Origin: Labrys monachus
GTDB lineage: Bacteria > Pseudomonadota > Alphaproteobacteria > Rhizobiales > Labraceae
Length of the DNA stretch: 64,000 nucleotides
Reading direction: 5' to 3'
Assembly: GCF_030814655.1 (NCBI RefSeq)
Contig: NZ_JAUSVK010000001.1
Span: forward strand, 565,043-629,042
Part shown: positions 15,685-25,512 of the stretch, in pieces
How positions within the stretch are numbered: position 1 is the stretch's first letter
How the letters are laid out: each line of letters opens with the position of its first letter
The notes under the pieces: generated by a model
Seen by the model: only the letters and a program-made list of their open reading frames with translations
What the model was told of the DNA's origin: nothing
The model's database searches: none
Translations under genes and position numbers: made by a program

Positions 15685-18600
15685 TCAGGAGGCCCCTGTT
15701 TCGCGCACCTCGCGCAAGGCCCGACTGAAGAGGTGGTTGAAGATACGATCGCGATCTTCCGCGTTGGTCATAATGATGCTTTGAAGGCTGCTGTCGCGCT
15801 GATATTGCTTGATCGTCTCTTCAAGGAGACGGCGCACGAAGGTCGGGCGAGAGACATCCGGCGGATTGTTCCGCAGCACTGCCGCCATTTCCTCATCGAG
15901 CGCCTTGCGCTTTACCTGTTCGAGACGGATGAAGTCCTCTTCCGTAAACTGCGTCCCGTGCCGCTCATTGAATGAGCGGACAATCTCTGAAAGTGCCTTC
16001 GCCTCGTCCTCGGTATAGGGCTTGGCCCCAAATTCACTGATCCCGGTAAGCGGCACGGTGTCGCCCGCCACAAGCGACGCGGAGCCAGCTTCTTTCTGTT
16101 GAACGCGGACGGCGCGCAGGCGCAGCATTTCGTCCGTGATCTCGACTTCCGGCGGCTGTTCGCGGTTGGGCAACATCCGGTCCAGCCAATCGGTGTAGGC
16201 ATAGAGCTTTTCCAAGCTGGTATCTCCCAGCCGGACAATTTGTGCGACGAAACTGTAGAACCGCTTGTAGCTTCTCAAAAGCTGCCGGAACTCTTCCTGC
16301 CGGCCTTCGTCATCCTCGGCTTCAAACCGCGCCACGGCGTTGCGGACCAGAGATTCCAGCGTCACACGATCCTGAGTGGACAGCGTTCCCTTGAAGAAGG
16401 TCGTGGCAAATCGCTCGATCTCGCTGCTGTCGAGATAGCCGAACGTGCGGATGCGCGTCTCCAACTGATAGATCTGGTTCTTGTCGGAAACCGCTTCGAG
16501 GCTGGACACCTCGTAGAAGGGGCGGAACGCTTCCTTGATATCATCCATCGTGTTCTGAAAATCGAGGATGAAGGTTCGTTCCTTGCCCTGGTAAATCCTG
16601 TTCAGCCGGGACAGGGTCTGGACGGCCTGCAACCCCGCCAGCTTCTTGTCGATATACATCCCGGACAATTTCGGCTGGTCAAAGCCGGTCTGATATTTTT
16701 CCGCGACGATGAGAATTTGATATTCTGCGGTATCGAAGCGCTTGGGCAACTCGCTTTCGCCGAACCCATTCAACTCGGCCTCGGTGTAGGTATTGCCATC
16801 GACGTGCAGCTCGCCGGAAAAAGCGACGAGCGCCTTAACGTCGCGATACCCCTTGTCCTCGATATAGGTCTTGAGCGCGAAATAATAGCGAAGGGCGCTT
16901 TCCCGGCTTGATGTCACGATCATGGCCTTCGCCTGGCCATCCAGTTCCGGTCTGACATGGCGCTGGAAATGCTCGACCATCACCTCGACCTTCTGGCTCA
17001 GAGCGGTCGGATGCAGGGCCGCGAAGCGCGCGACCTTCCGTTGCGTACGCCGCGTATCTAGTTCCGGGTCATCGTCGATTGTCTTTTCCAGGGCGTAATA
17101 CGCCTTGTAGGTCATGTAGTTTTGAAGCACGTCGAGGATGAAACCCTCCTCGATCGCCTGCCGCATGGAATAGAGATGAAACGGATGCGGCAGCCCATTT
17201 GCGCCGATCGTGCCGAAACGCTCAAGTGTGACATTGCGGGGCGTCGCCGTGAAGGCGAAGTAGCTGATGTTCACTTGCGGGCCGCGCTGGCGCTGGTATT
17301 CCGCGATCAGGTCTTCGATCTCGTCGGTCGTCGCGGCCTCTTCGTCGCGGCTGAGGGCGTCGCTCAAGGCTTGGGCGCTCTTGCCGGACTGAGAGCCATG
17401 CGCCTCGTCGATCAGCACGGCGAAGCGCCGCGTTCCCTGTCCGCTGATGACACGAAGATGATCGGTCGAAAACTTCTGGATCGTGGTGATGATGATCTTC
17501 GCCTGCCCCTCGATCGCCGCCTTCAATTGCCGTGAGGTTCCGTCGATCTTGCGAACGACGCCGGGCGTCTGCTCGAACTGGGCAATGGTGTTCTGAAGCT
17601 GGCGATCGAGAACGACGCGATCCGTCACCACGATCGCGGTGTCGAATATCGGCTGGTCGAAAGGATCGTGCAACGTCACCAGCCGATGCGCCGTCCAGGC
17701 GATCGTGTTGGATTTTCCCGATCCCGCCGAATGTTGGATCAGATAATTGTTGCCGCTGCCGTTGGCGCGAGCATGGGCCAGCATCTTCAGAACCGCGTCG
17801 ATCTGATGGAAACGCGGAAAGATAAGCGCTTCCTTGCCGTTCGTGCCGTCGAGGTGGAGGAACCGCCCGATGATGTCGAGAAGGATATCGCGGGAGAAAA
17901 CCGCCTGTCCTTCGGGTTGATTTGCCCAGAGATAGGCGACACGAAACTCCCCTTCGATATCCGGGTTTCCCGCGCCGCCGTCATGCCCGCGATTGAAGGG
18001 AAGGAACCGAGTCTTACCGTTATGGAGGCGGGTGGTCATCGACACGTTGTCCTGATCCACCGCGAAATGGACCAGGGCCCCTCGCTTGAACGTCAGCAGC
18101 GGTTCATTGGCGGGCGCCCGGTCATGGCGATACTGACGCTCGGCATGACGGAAATTCTGGCCGGTCAGGGTGTTCTTCAGTTCCAGCGTCGCCACGGGTA
18201 AGCCGTTGACGAACAATCCCACGTCGATGGCATTCTCGTTCTTCGCGCTGTAGCGAAGCTGACTGATGACGCTGAGGATATTGCCCTCGAACAGCGTCAC
18301 CAAAGCCGGGTTGACGCCGGACGCCGGCTTGAAGGCGGCGAGGAAGAATTTCAGGTTCGGAACCAGCTTCAGCCCGTTGCGCAGCACATCCAGCGTGCCG
18401 CGCTGCTTCAATCCCTGCTCAAACTGCTTGAAGAACTCGGCTTCGGCGGAAGGACCGTAATGGCCTTCCAGCTTCGCCCATTCGTCGGGTTGCGTCGCTT
18501 TGACGAACTCGATCACCAGGGTTTTGTCGAGCGCGGAGGCGCGGTCATAGTCCTCGGGCCGGCGGGGACGATAGCCCTGGCATTCCACCAACGCTTTGCA

Positions 18601-18693
18601 CAGATGGATCTCCAGCACCTCTTCCCGGTGGACGGTGTCTTCGGAAAAGCCCTTGGCATAGGGATGAGAGGTCGATGGCTGTTCGTAATTCAT
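15685..18693 (-). CDS. hsdR: type I restriction enzyme, R (endonuclease/translocase) subunit
   Basis: A 1002-residue HsdR. The N-terminal endonuclease region (residues about 1-250) contains [14 protein letters not shown], the PD-(D/E)xK core with its E-x-K. Helicase motifs follow: [14 protein letters not shown] (Walker A), LIDEAHGSQ (DEAH), FTATPRN (motif III), and later [14 protein letters not shown] and [12 protein letters not shown]. The C-terminal helical domain binds HsdM. GGGGAGA eight bases upstream supports ATG 18693, which overlaps the stop of the preceding gene as ATGA. It cleaves unmodified DNA at a distance from the target in complex with M and S. Confidence 0.95.
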   Translation of the reverse strand: MNYEQPSTSHPYAKGFSEDTVHREEVLEIHLCKALVECQGYRPRRPEDYDRASALDKTLVIEFVKATQPDEWAKLEGHYGPSAEAEFFKQFEQGLKQRGTLDVLRNGLKLVPNLKFFLAAFKPASGVNPALVTLFEGNILSVISQLRYSAKNENAIDVGLFVNGLPVATLELKNTLTGQNFRHAERQYRHDRAPANEPLLTFKRGALVHFAVDQDNVSMTTRLHNGKTRFLPFNRGHDGGAGNPDIEGEFRVAYLWANQPEGQAVFSRDILLDIIGRFLHLDGTNGKEALIFPRFHQIDAVLKMLAHARANGSGNNYLIQHSAGSGKSNTIAWTAHRLVTLHDPFDQPIFDTAIVVTDRVVLDRQLQNTIAQFEQTPGVVRKIDGTSRQLKAAIEGQAKIIITTIQKFSTDHLRVISGQGTRRFAVLIDEAHGSQSGKSAQALSDALSRDEEAATTDEIEDLIAEYQRQRGPQVNISYFAFTATPRNVTLERFGTIGANGLPHPFHLYSMRQAIEEGFILDVLQNYMTYKAYYALEKTIDDDPELDTRRTQRKVARFAALHPTALSQKVEVMVEHFQRHVRPELDGQAKAMIVTSSRESALRYYFALKTYIEDKGYRDVKALVAFSGELHVDGNTYTEAELNGFGESELPKRFDTAEYQILIVAEKYQTGFDQPKLSGMYIDKKLAGLQAVQTLSRLNRIYQGKERTFILDFQNTMDDIKEAFRPFYEVSSLEAVSDKNQIYQLETRIRTFGYLDSSEIERFATTFFKGTLSTQDRVTLESLVRNAVARFEAEDDEGRQEEFRQLLRSYKRFYSFVAQIVRLGDTSLEKLYAYTDWLDRMLPNREQPPEVEITDEMLRLRAVRVQQKEAGSASLVAGDTVPLTGISEFGAKPYTEDEAKALSEIVRSFNERHGTQFTEEDFIRLEQVKRKALDEEMAAVLRNNPPDVSRPTFVRRLLEETIKQYQRDSSLQSIIMTNAEDRDRIFNHLFSRALREVRETGAS

Positions 18694-19310
18694 GGCCGAT
18701 CTCCCCTTGCCATGCGGATCAGCCAATTTCTCTCCACAAGCGCGGCGTTTAACGCCGCCATTGCAGCCTTCAGATGCAGTAGATCGACATGTATCTCGTC
18801 GGTGATCGGCTTGCCATCCTTGGCCTTCGGCGTACCGTACTCGCCATAGCGAAACGCCTCCGATCCCGGATCGATTGCCGCCAACTCGTCGCAGCGCTTG
18901 ATGATCCAAGGCGGCACTGTTTCATCGGCTTGCCGCTTGTGATGCGCGTAGCTGCGAGCGAGTTTGCCGAGGTCATGGATGTCCTTCTCGGCGCGGGCTT
19001 TGGGCGGAAGTCCTGACTTCAGAAGAAGCTCGAAAGAATGCCGATAGAGAAACAGCGCCGCGTTCGCGACCTGATAATCCGCGACGCGCCGGTCAAGGAT
19101 GGAGTCGATCAGCGCTTCCGCCGCCGCAAAATACTGCTCGGCAAGGGCGCCGTCGCGTTCAGCTTGCATCGATGGACGCGCAAAGCCGCCAATCACGAAA
19201 CCAAGCGGACCGCTCCACTCGTCGGGCCGCTCATGCTTTTCGTTCATCGGCTCGAAGAGCGGACGGGTCATCGCGTCTTTGCTGTGGGTGTTGGAAGCCA
19301 TATCCATCAT
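18690..19310 (-). CDS. HEPN-like protein inside the type I restriction operon
   Basis: A 206-residue protein placed between hsdS and hsdR. ATG 19310 overlaps the hsdS stop as ATGA, and its own stop overlaps the hsdR ATG in the same way, so it is cotranslated with the restriction genes. A helical core at residues about 55-130 carries [13 protein letters not shown] and [13 protein letters not shown]. These resemble HEPN-family proteins, and R119-x4-H124 fits the RX4-6H motif of HEPN ribonucleases. The C-terminal part ([16 protein letters not shown]) is another helix. No membrane segment is present. It might be a toxin or nucleotide-processing partner of the restriction system, or a structural accessory. 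The family call is by eye and tentative. Confidence 0.55.
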   Translation of the reverse strand: MMDMASNTHSKDAMTRPLFEPMNEKHERPDEWSGPLGFVIGGFARPSMQAERDGALAEQYFAAAEALIDSILDRRVADYQVANAALFLYRHSFELLLKSGLPPKARAEKDIHDLGKLARSYAHHKRQADETVPPWIIKRCDELAAIDPGSEAFRYGEYGTPKAKDGKPITDEIHVDLLHLKAAMAALNAALVERNWLIRMARGDRP

Positions 19311-21211
19311 AAAAGCCTCGGCGTCATGGTGGGTGTTGTTCTCGGACCCTGGCCTCGCGGAATGAGGTTGTGGCGCCTGATCCACTCAAGCCAAGTCGTC
19401 AGGTCGGCGGCAGTGAACTTCTCGCCCTTCTCTGTGTGCCACTCGTGCAGCACACCGTTGATGATCGCAGCGTCGTCAGGTGTTTCGCCGTCAATCAAAG
19501 CGTCGTTCCAGACAGCGTAGAGCGTGGTGACAGCTTCGGTTGCGCGGCGGTCAAGGTCGGCGAGCATGGCGATAAGGTTACGCAGCGCCTCGGCCTTGGG
19601 ACCTAACAATGTGGCAAGTTCGGTCTTGTGCTGCCCAGCCTTCGCGAGTGGTGTATAGGTAACGGCGGTGCCAGTCCCGTCCGTCTGATTGGCACGATAG
19701 TAACCTGCGGCTTCAAGGCTACGCTCCGTTTCCTCTCTCAAGGCACGGTCGAGCGGCCCCGCTGCCTCGCGGAGATAGTTCCCCCGAAGCGCGTCGATGC
19801 CGAGATGAGTTTCGGCAAGGTAAGTGATCTTATGCATCTTCACTCGTGCGCGCTTTGGATCGTCGGGTAGTCGGTGGATGATCTCCGCTCCAACGACGAG
19901 GCGGGCCCTACCCCTATCTAATGTGGATGTAACGGCCTGCAGCTTCTCGTGGATGTCGATCTGGCCCGCGACGGCTGCGGTGATAAGGGCGGCACGATAC
20001 TCCCGCAATCTCTCCACAGACTCGGTGATCTTTCTTGCTGCACCACGAAACGCACCGGTGAGTTGGTCAAGTTGCTGAACAATCGCGTCCTGCTGGTCCA
20101 GGGGCGGAAGCGGCAGACGAAAGGTCCGGATATCTGGCATGTAGATCGTCTGGTGTGTTGACCCCATCATGAGTCGCCGGAAAACAGGCTTCATGGAACG
20201 CAGTACGTAGTAGAGAAACTTCGGTCGGACGCGATGGCCGCAAATCCACCCCGCAAAATCCTGCGTGGTCGCCATCGGGACAGACAGGATTGCGGGGAAT
20301 CCGACTGACGCAGTTCGCGAAAGGATGACGGTGTCCGCTGGAAGCAAGCGAGCGGCTGAGTTCTCCATGCCGAGCGCACTGATCTTCTCGGCGGTCTCGT
20401 GAACGTAAATCCGACCGCCATCCCGTATTTGCCAGACGTCAGCCAGAGAGAACCATGGGATTACACACTCCTCCGGCACCCAATAGCTTTCTTCCTTACG
20501 ACTAGGCGTATGCCCGGTTTCTTGGCGTGCGACATGGGTGAACTTGGGAGCGGACCAGTGCGCTGGGATCGACCCAATCCACTCGACGCCTGAATTTTTC
20601 CTCGATCCCTCTGGGCTCTGTGCCGTAACGACACCCAGAAATGTTGCCTCCTCGCGCTCTGCCAGAACGGCAGCCTGCCGCTCCTTCTTCGCGATCAGCT
20701 TTTCGATGCGGGCGGTTTCGCGGTCGAGGAAGGCGGCGATGGCCTTTTGAGTTGCCAGATCTGTAATCGGAAGCTGGAAATCCTTGATCGCATCGTCTGA
20801 GATGCGTCGGAGCCCGCCAGCTCCGGTCATGCTGGCGATCCCAGCGGCCCGAAATGCCTCGGATGAGAGCAGGTATCTGAGATAGTTTGGATCGACCTTC
20901 CGGCGATCAGGCCGGATTACATGGACCTCGGATGTCGCGAAACCGATCCGGTTGGGGAGATTCGTCACCAGAGCTTTCTTGCCGTTCTCGAAACAAGGTG
21001 TGACCTTGGCGAGTAGCAGGTCCCCTTCGGCGAAATAGCTGTAGCTACCGTCCCCGAGTTCATCGGCAGGCCGCTCCAAGCTCGTATCGAGACCGCCAAG
21101 GCCGTCGGCGAGCGCATCCATGGGAGCGAAAGTCACGTTCCCGTATCCGGCGAGTTCGCCCGCTTCTGTTTTCGACGGGTTGAGGCGTGTTAAAAAACGC
21201 AGGCGCGTCAT
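19307..21211 (-). CDS. hsdS: type I restriction enzyme, S (specificity) subunit with C-terminal extension
   Basis: A 634-residue specificity subunit, well above the usual ~400-450. It has two target recognition domains (about residues 1-155 and 205-385), each followed by the conserved coiled spacer: KAIAAFLDRETARIEKLIAK after the first and DAIVQQLDQLTGAFRGAARK after the second, ending AVAGQIDI near 428. Some 200 further residues form a separate domain with KMHKITYLAETHLGID and AAGPLD, a long helical part and a C-terminal LHEWHTEKGEKF segment. The KxHKxxYLAE...AGPLD pattern recalls Panacea/SocA-like antitoxin domains, but I cannot confirm that. The ATG overlaps the hsdM stop as ATGA. Confidence 0.9.
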   Translation of the reverse strand: MTRLRFLTRLNPSKTEAGELAGYGNVTFAPMDALADGLGGLDTSLERPADELGDGSYSYFAEGDLLLAKVTPCFENGKKALVTNLPNRIGFATSEVHVIRPDRRKVDPNYLRYLLSSEAFRAAGIASMTGAGGLRRISDDAIKDFQLPITDLATQKAIAAFLDRETARIEKLIAKKERQAAVLAEREEATFLGVVTAQSPEGSRKNSGVEWIGSIPAHWSAPKFTHVARQETGHTPSRKEESYWVPEECVIPWFSLADVWQIRDGGRIYVHETAEKISALGMENSAARLLPADTVILSRTASVGFPAILSVPMATTQDFAGWICGHRVRPKFLYYVLRSMKPVFRRLMMGSTHQTIYMPDIRTFRLPLPPLDQQDAIVQQLDQLTGAFRGAARKITESVERLREYRAALITAAVAGQIDIHEKLQAVTSTLDRGRARLVVGAEIIHRLPDDPKRARVKMHKITYLAETHLGIDALRGNYLREAAGPLDRALREETERSLEAAGYYRANQTDGTGTAVTYTPLAKAGQHKTELATLLGPKAEALRNLIAMLADLDRRATEAVTTLYAVWNDALIDGETPDDAAIINGVLHEWHTEKGEKFTAADLTTWLEWIRRHNLIPRGQGPRTTPTMTPRLL

Positions 21212-23247
21212 CCCGCCACCTCTTTCAGGAGGTTCGCGATGTCCGCCTCCAGCGTCTTCAACTCGGTGTCGATCTCGGCCAGCGGGCGCGGCGCGACATA
21301 GCGATAGAAGTAGCGGTTGAAATTGATCTCGTAGCCGACGCGGCCGACGCCCTTGTCAGCGTCATCCCGGTAAGTCTCATCCACCCATGCGTCCGGCACG
21401 AAGGGTGTCACCTCGCGGGCGACATGATCTTTCCAATCCTCCTTGAGCGGCACAAGCTCATGGTCGCGCAGTTCGGGGTCCGGCTCCGGCCGGCCATCCC
21501 CATCGAGACAGATGGCGGCGGACTCGTCCCGCTCTGACAGTGCGGAAAGGATCGCTTTTCTGACCGGTGCGCCGATCTTCACACCCGCGCCCTTGAGCGC
21601 CTTGGTCAGGGCGGCCTCGAATGCGGGGCGTTCCTTGAACAGAGTGGTCGGCAGACGATTGGCGATGACGTTCAACACGTCATCCTGGTCGGCGGGGTCC
21701 AGCTTCAGGAAAGGCTTGGCGAGCTTCAGCCGCTCGATGCGTTCGGGACCGGATTGGAAATTCAGCCGGAGCGGGCGCTCCACCCTGATCTCGCGGAAGC
21801 CGAAATCGGTGGCATCGGAAATCTTCGACACCGCGCTCCACGGCCCGCCGCCGTTCGCCATCTCGTGGAAGATATGCGTGATGGTCTCGCGCCCATCATC
21901 GCGTATTTCCCGGCGCTTCGAGCCAAGGCTTTTGCGCATGGGCGCCCAGAAGCGTTCGCCCGATGCGTCGATGAGCTGGACCTTGCCGCGCCGTTTCCGC
22001 TCCTTGCGGTTGGTCAACAGCCAGACATAGGTTTGGATGCCGGTGTTGTAGAAAAGGTCGGTCGGCAGCGCGACGATGGCCTCGACCCAGTCGTTTTCCA
22101 GCATCCAGCGGCGGATTTCGCTTTCGCCCGATCCGGCACCGCCGGTGAAGAGCGGCGAGCCGTTCATGACGATGCCGATGCGCGAACCGACTTCATCGGT
22201 CCGCATCTTGGAAATCATGTGCTGGAGAAAGAGAAGCTGGCCGTCCGAGATGCGCGGTAGGCCCGCGCCGAAGCGGCCGTCCTTGCCCTGGGTCGCCGCT
22301 TCCTCCCGGATCGGCTCCTGATACTTTTTCCAATCCACGCCATAGGGCGGATTGGACAGCATGTAGTGGAAGCGCCGGTCCTTGTGGGCGTCCTGGGTCA
22401 GCGTGTTGCCGAAGGTGATGTTTTCCGGGTCATGGCCCGTCACCAGCATGTCGGATTTGCAGATGCCGAAGGACTCCCCGTTCAGCTCCTGGCCGAAAAG
22501 CTCGACGCGGATATCGGGATTGAACTCTTTCAGCGCTTCCTCGGCGAGCGCGAGCATCCCGCCCGTGCCGCACGCCGGATCATAAATCTGCCGGATGATC
22601 CCCCGACCCCGGAGCTTTTCGTCATCGTTGACGATGATGAGGTCCACGATCAGCCGGATCACTTCGCGCGGCGTGAAGTGCTCGCCGGCGGTTTCGTTGG
22701 AGATCTCCGAGAAGCGGCGGATCAGGTCTTCAAACAGATAACCCATCGTCAGTGTCGAGACGGCTTCCGGCCGAAGGTTGAGCGAGGCGAATTGCTCGAA
22801 CACCTTCCACAAGAGGCTGGCGTCGGCGAGGCGCTTCAGCTGATCCGTGAAAAGGAACTTGTCGAGAAATACATCCCGAACGGAGTCCGAGAAGGCCGTG
22901 ATGTAGGCGATAAGATTCTTATGAATGTCGGACGGGTTCTGCGCCCCGATTTTGGTGAACGTCAGCGAGCTGGTGTTGTAAACGCGGATGCCGCCGCCGA
23001 TAACGCCACACAGCATCATATCGCGGGTTAGCTCATCTATGCCGGGCGGCAATCCGGCATAGGCTTTCAGAACGGCATCTTTTGTGGGTTCAAGGATGCA
23101 ATCTAGACGACGCAGTACCACAAAAGGCAAGATAACCTTGCCATATTCTGATTGCTTGAAGTCACCGCGAAGGGTCTCGGCAATCTGCCAAACAAAGTTC
23201 GATAGAACTTTTGCCTTCGATGCTACACCTTGATCCACGCAAATCAC
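21208..23247 (-). CDS. hsdM: type I restriction enzyme, M (DNA adenine methyltransferase) subunit
   Basis: A 679-residue N6-adenine methyltransferase. The N-terminal helical domain (NFVWQIAETLRGDFKQSEYG) precedes the SAM-binding motif DPACGTGGML and the catalytic NPPY (in MLSNPPYGVDWKKY). The C-terminal ~180 residues include EINFNRYFYRY and a coiled end that docks with HsdS. It starts with GTG: 23247 is the longest form, but a GTG three codons later (23238) has better spacing from AGGTGAG. It is first in the hsdM-hsdS-HEPN-hsdR operon; methylation protects host sites and forms the core of the restriction complex. Confidence 0.95.
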   Translation of the reverse strand: MICVDQGVASKAKVLSNFVWQIAETLRGDFKQSEYGKVILPFVVLRRLDCILEPTKDAVLKAYAGLPPGIDELTRDMMLCGVIGGGIRVYNTSSLTFTKIGAQNPSDIHKNLIAYITAFSDSVRDVFLDKFLFTDQLKRLADASLLWKVFEQFASLNLRPEAVSTLTMGYLFEDLIRRFSEISNETAGEHFTPREVIRLIVDLIIVNDDEKLRGRGIIRQIYDPACGTGGMLALAEEALKEFNPDIRVELFGQELNGESFGICKSDMLVTGHDPENITFGNTLTQDAHKDRRFHYMLSNPPYGVDWKKYQEPIREEAATQGKDGRFGAGLPRISDGQLLFLQHMISKMRTDEVGSRIGIVMNGSPLFTGGAGSGESEIRRWMLENDWVEAIVALPTDLFYNTGIQTYVWLLTNRKERKRRGKVQLIDASGERFWAPMRKSLGSKRREIRDDGRETITHIFHEMANGGGPWSAVSKISDATDFGFREIRVERPLRLNFQSGPERIERLKLAKPFLKLDPADQDDVLNVIANRLPTTLFKERPAFEAALTKALKGAGVKIGAPVRKAILSALSERDESAAICLDGDGRPEPDPELRDHELVPLKEDWKDHVAREVTPFVPDAWVDETYRDDADKGVGRVGYEINFNRYFYRYVAPRPLAEIDTELKTLEADIANLLKEVAG

Positions 23248-23505
23248 TCACCTTTGGCCGATTCGCGCGCAAGTGAGCATCGGGACGATGATCGTCTCGG
23301 CCCGGCCGGACACTAACCCAGTGTACGATAACATACCGGTGCTTAATAGATTGGAAATGTCAAGGGCCGCAATCTGGCCAGCCTCACCCTCTAGGAAGCG
23401 TGATTCCCGTGAACATGCGTTTAACGTCACGGCGGAATCGACGGCTCGCTATGCCGCTTGGTGTCATATAGCGCTCGGCGGAACTACCGCGCTGTAGAGG
23501 CTAAT
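23248..23505. promoter_or_regulatory. hsdM upstream region at the island/tRNA junction
   Basis: About 260 bases between the tRNA-Ser 3' end and hsdM. It is clearly less GC-rich than the flanks and must hold the promoter of the restriction operon. No integrase or other open gene is visible. Sequence such as GTACGATAACATACCGG (23325-23341) is a plausible promoter core, but no box pair is convincing by eye. Confidence 0.4.
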
Positions 23506-23595
23506 TGGCGGAGAGGGAGGGATTCGAACCCCCGATGGAGTTGCCCCCATGCCGCATTTCGAGTGCGGTGCATTCGACCACTCTGCCACCTCTCC
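23506..23595 (-). tRNA. tRNA-Ser (anticodon CGA)
   Basis: Read on the minus strand, GGAGAGG (23595-23589) pairs with CCTCTCC at the 3' end, followed by G and an encoded CCA ending at 23506. The anticodon arm is CCGCA-CTCGAAA-TGCGG, giving anticodon CGA for the UCG codon. GGTTCGAATCC is the T-arm. The 90-base length reflects the long variable arm (CATGGGGGCAACTCCATC) of class II tRNAs. The restriction island lies directly beyond its 3' end. Confidence 0.95.
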
Positions 23596-23811
23596 GCAGC
23601 GGGTCCGGCGCTTCATATAGATATGCGCCGCGCGAGACAAGATCGGATTTGCGCCGGCGCGCCATAAAATCGGCCGGGCGGGTTCGGCGGGGCCGCCGAG
23701 GCGGATGCGGCTCGAATCCGGTCGTTGGAATTCGATTGCTTGGCGGTTTCGTCCGGCGCCAAACTCTTCTAGAAGGGGCGCAGTGCCTTTCCGGCCCGGG
23801 CCTTCGTTGGT

Positions 23812-25065
23812 ATGCTTCGCTATTCCGGATTTCGTCTCGCCTATGAGGCGCTGCGCGGCCACCGCGGGTGGGGCCCCGCCTGGCGCAAGGCGGCGCCCAA
23901 GGCCTCCTACGATGTCGTCATCGTCGGCGGCGGGGGCCACGGCCTCGCCACGGCCTACTATTTGGCGAAGAACCACGGCATCACCGATGTCGCGGTGATC
24001 GAGCGCGGCGGCATCGGGCTCGGCAATGTCGGGCGCAACACCACCATCATCCGCTCCAATTATTTCTCGCGCGAGAACATCCGCTTCTACGATTTCTCGC
24101 TGAAATTGTGGGAAGGGCTGGAGGCCGATCTCAACTACAACGCCATGGTCTCCCAGCGCGGCGCGCTCAATCTCGTCCATGCCGACGGCCAGCGCGACCT
24201 GCTGGCCCGGCGCGCCAACATGATGCGGCTCGAAGGGGTGGACACCGAACTGCTCGACAAGGTGGCCGTGAAGAGGCTGGTGCCGCTGATCGACACCGAG
24301 AACGGCCGCTTCCCCGTCCTCGGCGGCTTCCTGCAGCGGCGCGGCGGCACGGTGCGTCACGATGCCGTCGCCTGGGGCTATGCGCGGGCGGCCGATGCGC
24401 GGGGCGTCGACATCGTCGAGCAATGCGAGGTCACCGGCATCCGGCGCGAAGGCGGGGCGGTCGCCGGCGTCGAGACGACGCGCGGCTTCGTCGGCGCCCG
24501 CAAGGTGGTGCTGGCGGTGGCCGGCCATTCCTCGCGCCTCGCCGAGATGGCGGGGTTCCGCCTGCCGATCGAGACGCATGTGCTGCAGGCCTTCGTCTCC
24601 GAGGGCGTCAAGCCGCTGATCGATCTCGTCGTCACCTATGGCGCCGGCCATTTCTACATCAGCCAGTCGGACAAGGGCGGCCTCGTCTTCGGCGGCGCGC
24701 TCGACGGCTACAACACCTATGCGCGGCGCGGCAGCCTGCCGATGGTGGAGGACGTGCTCGCGGCGGGGGTGACGCTGATGCCGGGCCTCGGCCGGCTGCG
24801 CGTGCTGCGCCAATGGGGCGGGGCGATGGACATGTCGCTCGACGGCAACCCGATCATCGCGGCGACGCCGGTGACCAACCTCTATCTCAACGGCGGCTGG
24901 TGCTATGGCGGCTTCAAGGCGATTCCGGCCGGCGGCTTCACCACCGCTTATCTCGTCGCCACCGGCGCGCCGCATCCGCTCATCGCGCATTTCGGCCTGG
25001 AGCGCTTCCGCGACGGGCGGGTCATCGACGAGCGCGGCGTCGGCCCCTATGCGTGGGCGCATTAG
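23812..25065 (+). CDS. soxB: sarcosine oxidase, beta subunit
   Basis: A 417-residue FAD protein of the heterotetrameric sarcosine oxidase. The N-terminal LRYSGFRLAYEALRGHRGWGPAWR is typical of SoxB, followed by the dinucleotide motif VVIVGGGGHGLATAYYLAKNHG (residues about 35-55). GNVGRNTTIIRSNY matches the stretch carrying the covalent FMN histidine region in this subunit family, and GGWCYGGFKA near the C-terminus is also conserved. The enzyme oxidises sarcosine to glycine, passing the methyl group as methylene-tetrahydrofolate or formaldehyde. It opens the operon continuing with soxD, soxA-G and the dimethylglycine dehydrogenase-like gene. Confidence 0.93.
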   Translation: MLRYSGFRLAYEALRGHRGWGPAWRKAAPKASYDVVIVGGGGHGLATAYYLAKNHGITDVAVIERGGIGLGNVGRNTTIIRSNYFSRENIRFYDFSLKLWEGLEADLNYNAMVSQRGALNLVHADGQRDLLARRANMMRLEGVDTELLDKVAVKRLVPLIDTENGRFPVLGGFLQRRGGTVRHDAVAWGYARAADARGVDIVEQCEVTGIRREGGAVAGVETTRGFVGARKVVLAVAGHSSRLAEMAGFRLPIETHVLQAFVSEGVKPLIDLVVTYGAGHFYISQSDKGGLVFGGALDGYNTYARRGSLPMVEDVLAAGVTLMPGLGRLRVLRQWGGAMDMSLDGNPIIAATPVTNLYLNGGWCYGGFKAIPAGGFTTAYLVATGAPHPLIAHFGLERFRDGRVIDERGVGPYAWAH

Positions 25066-25230
25066 GATGGTGAGGATGGCACAGGCACCCGTCGGCCCCG
25101 ACGCGATGCGGCGCGGATACGGGGCCGCAGGCGAAAAGCCGCTCCTGCGGTCGAACGGTCCCGTGTCTGCGATGCGGCAGGGATGCCGCATCGCGCACGG
25201 GATGACCGTGCGTTTTGATTCGAGCCGGCC

Positions 25231-25512
25231 ATGCTGAGGATCCCCTGTCCGCATTGCGGCGTCCGCGACGAGATCGAGTTCCGCTATCGCGGCGACGCGT
25301 CGGTGCGCCGGCCGGCGGGCGAGGCCGGCATGGAGGCCTTCCTCGCGCATGTCTATGAGCGGGCCAATCCGGCCGGCTGGCATCTCGAATGGTGGCAGCA
25401 TGCCGCCGGCTGCCGGCAGGTGCTGAAGGTGCGGCGCCACACGGTGACGCATGAGATCGGCGCCGTCGGCCTGCCCGGCGACGATCTCCCGCTGCCGGAG
25501 GCCTCGGCATGA
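25231..25512 (+). CDS. soxD: sarcosine oxidase, delta subunit
   Basis: A 93-residue SoxD. IPCPHCGVRDEIEF at the N-terminus supplies two of the zinc-binding cysteines. YERANPAGWHLEWWQHAAGCRQVLKVRRHT contains the conserved W-x-H-x-x-GC part with the remaining ligands. It is a structural subunit that binds zinc and helps assemble the complex. Its stop overlaps the soxA start (ATGA at 25509). A 165-base gap separates it from soxB. Confidence 0.93.
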   Translation: MLRIPCPHCGVRDEIEFRYRGDASVRRPAGEAGMEAFLAHVYERANPAGWHLEWWQHAAGCRQVLKVRRHTVTHEIGAVGLPGDDLPLPEASA

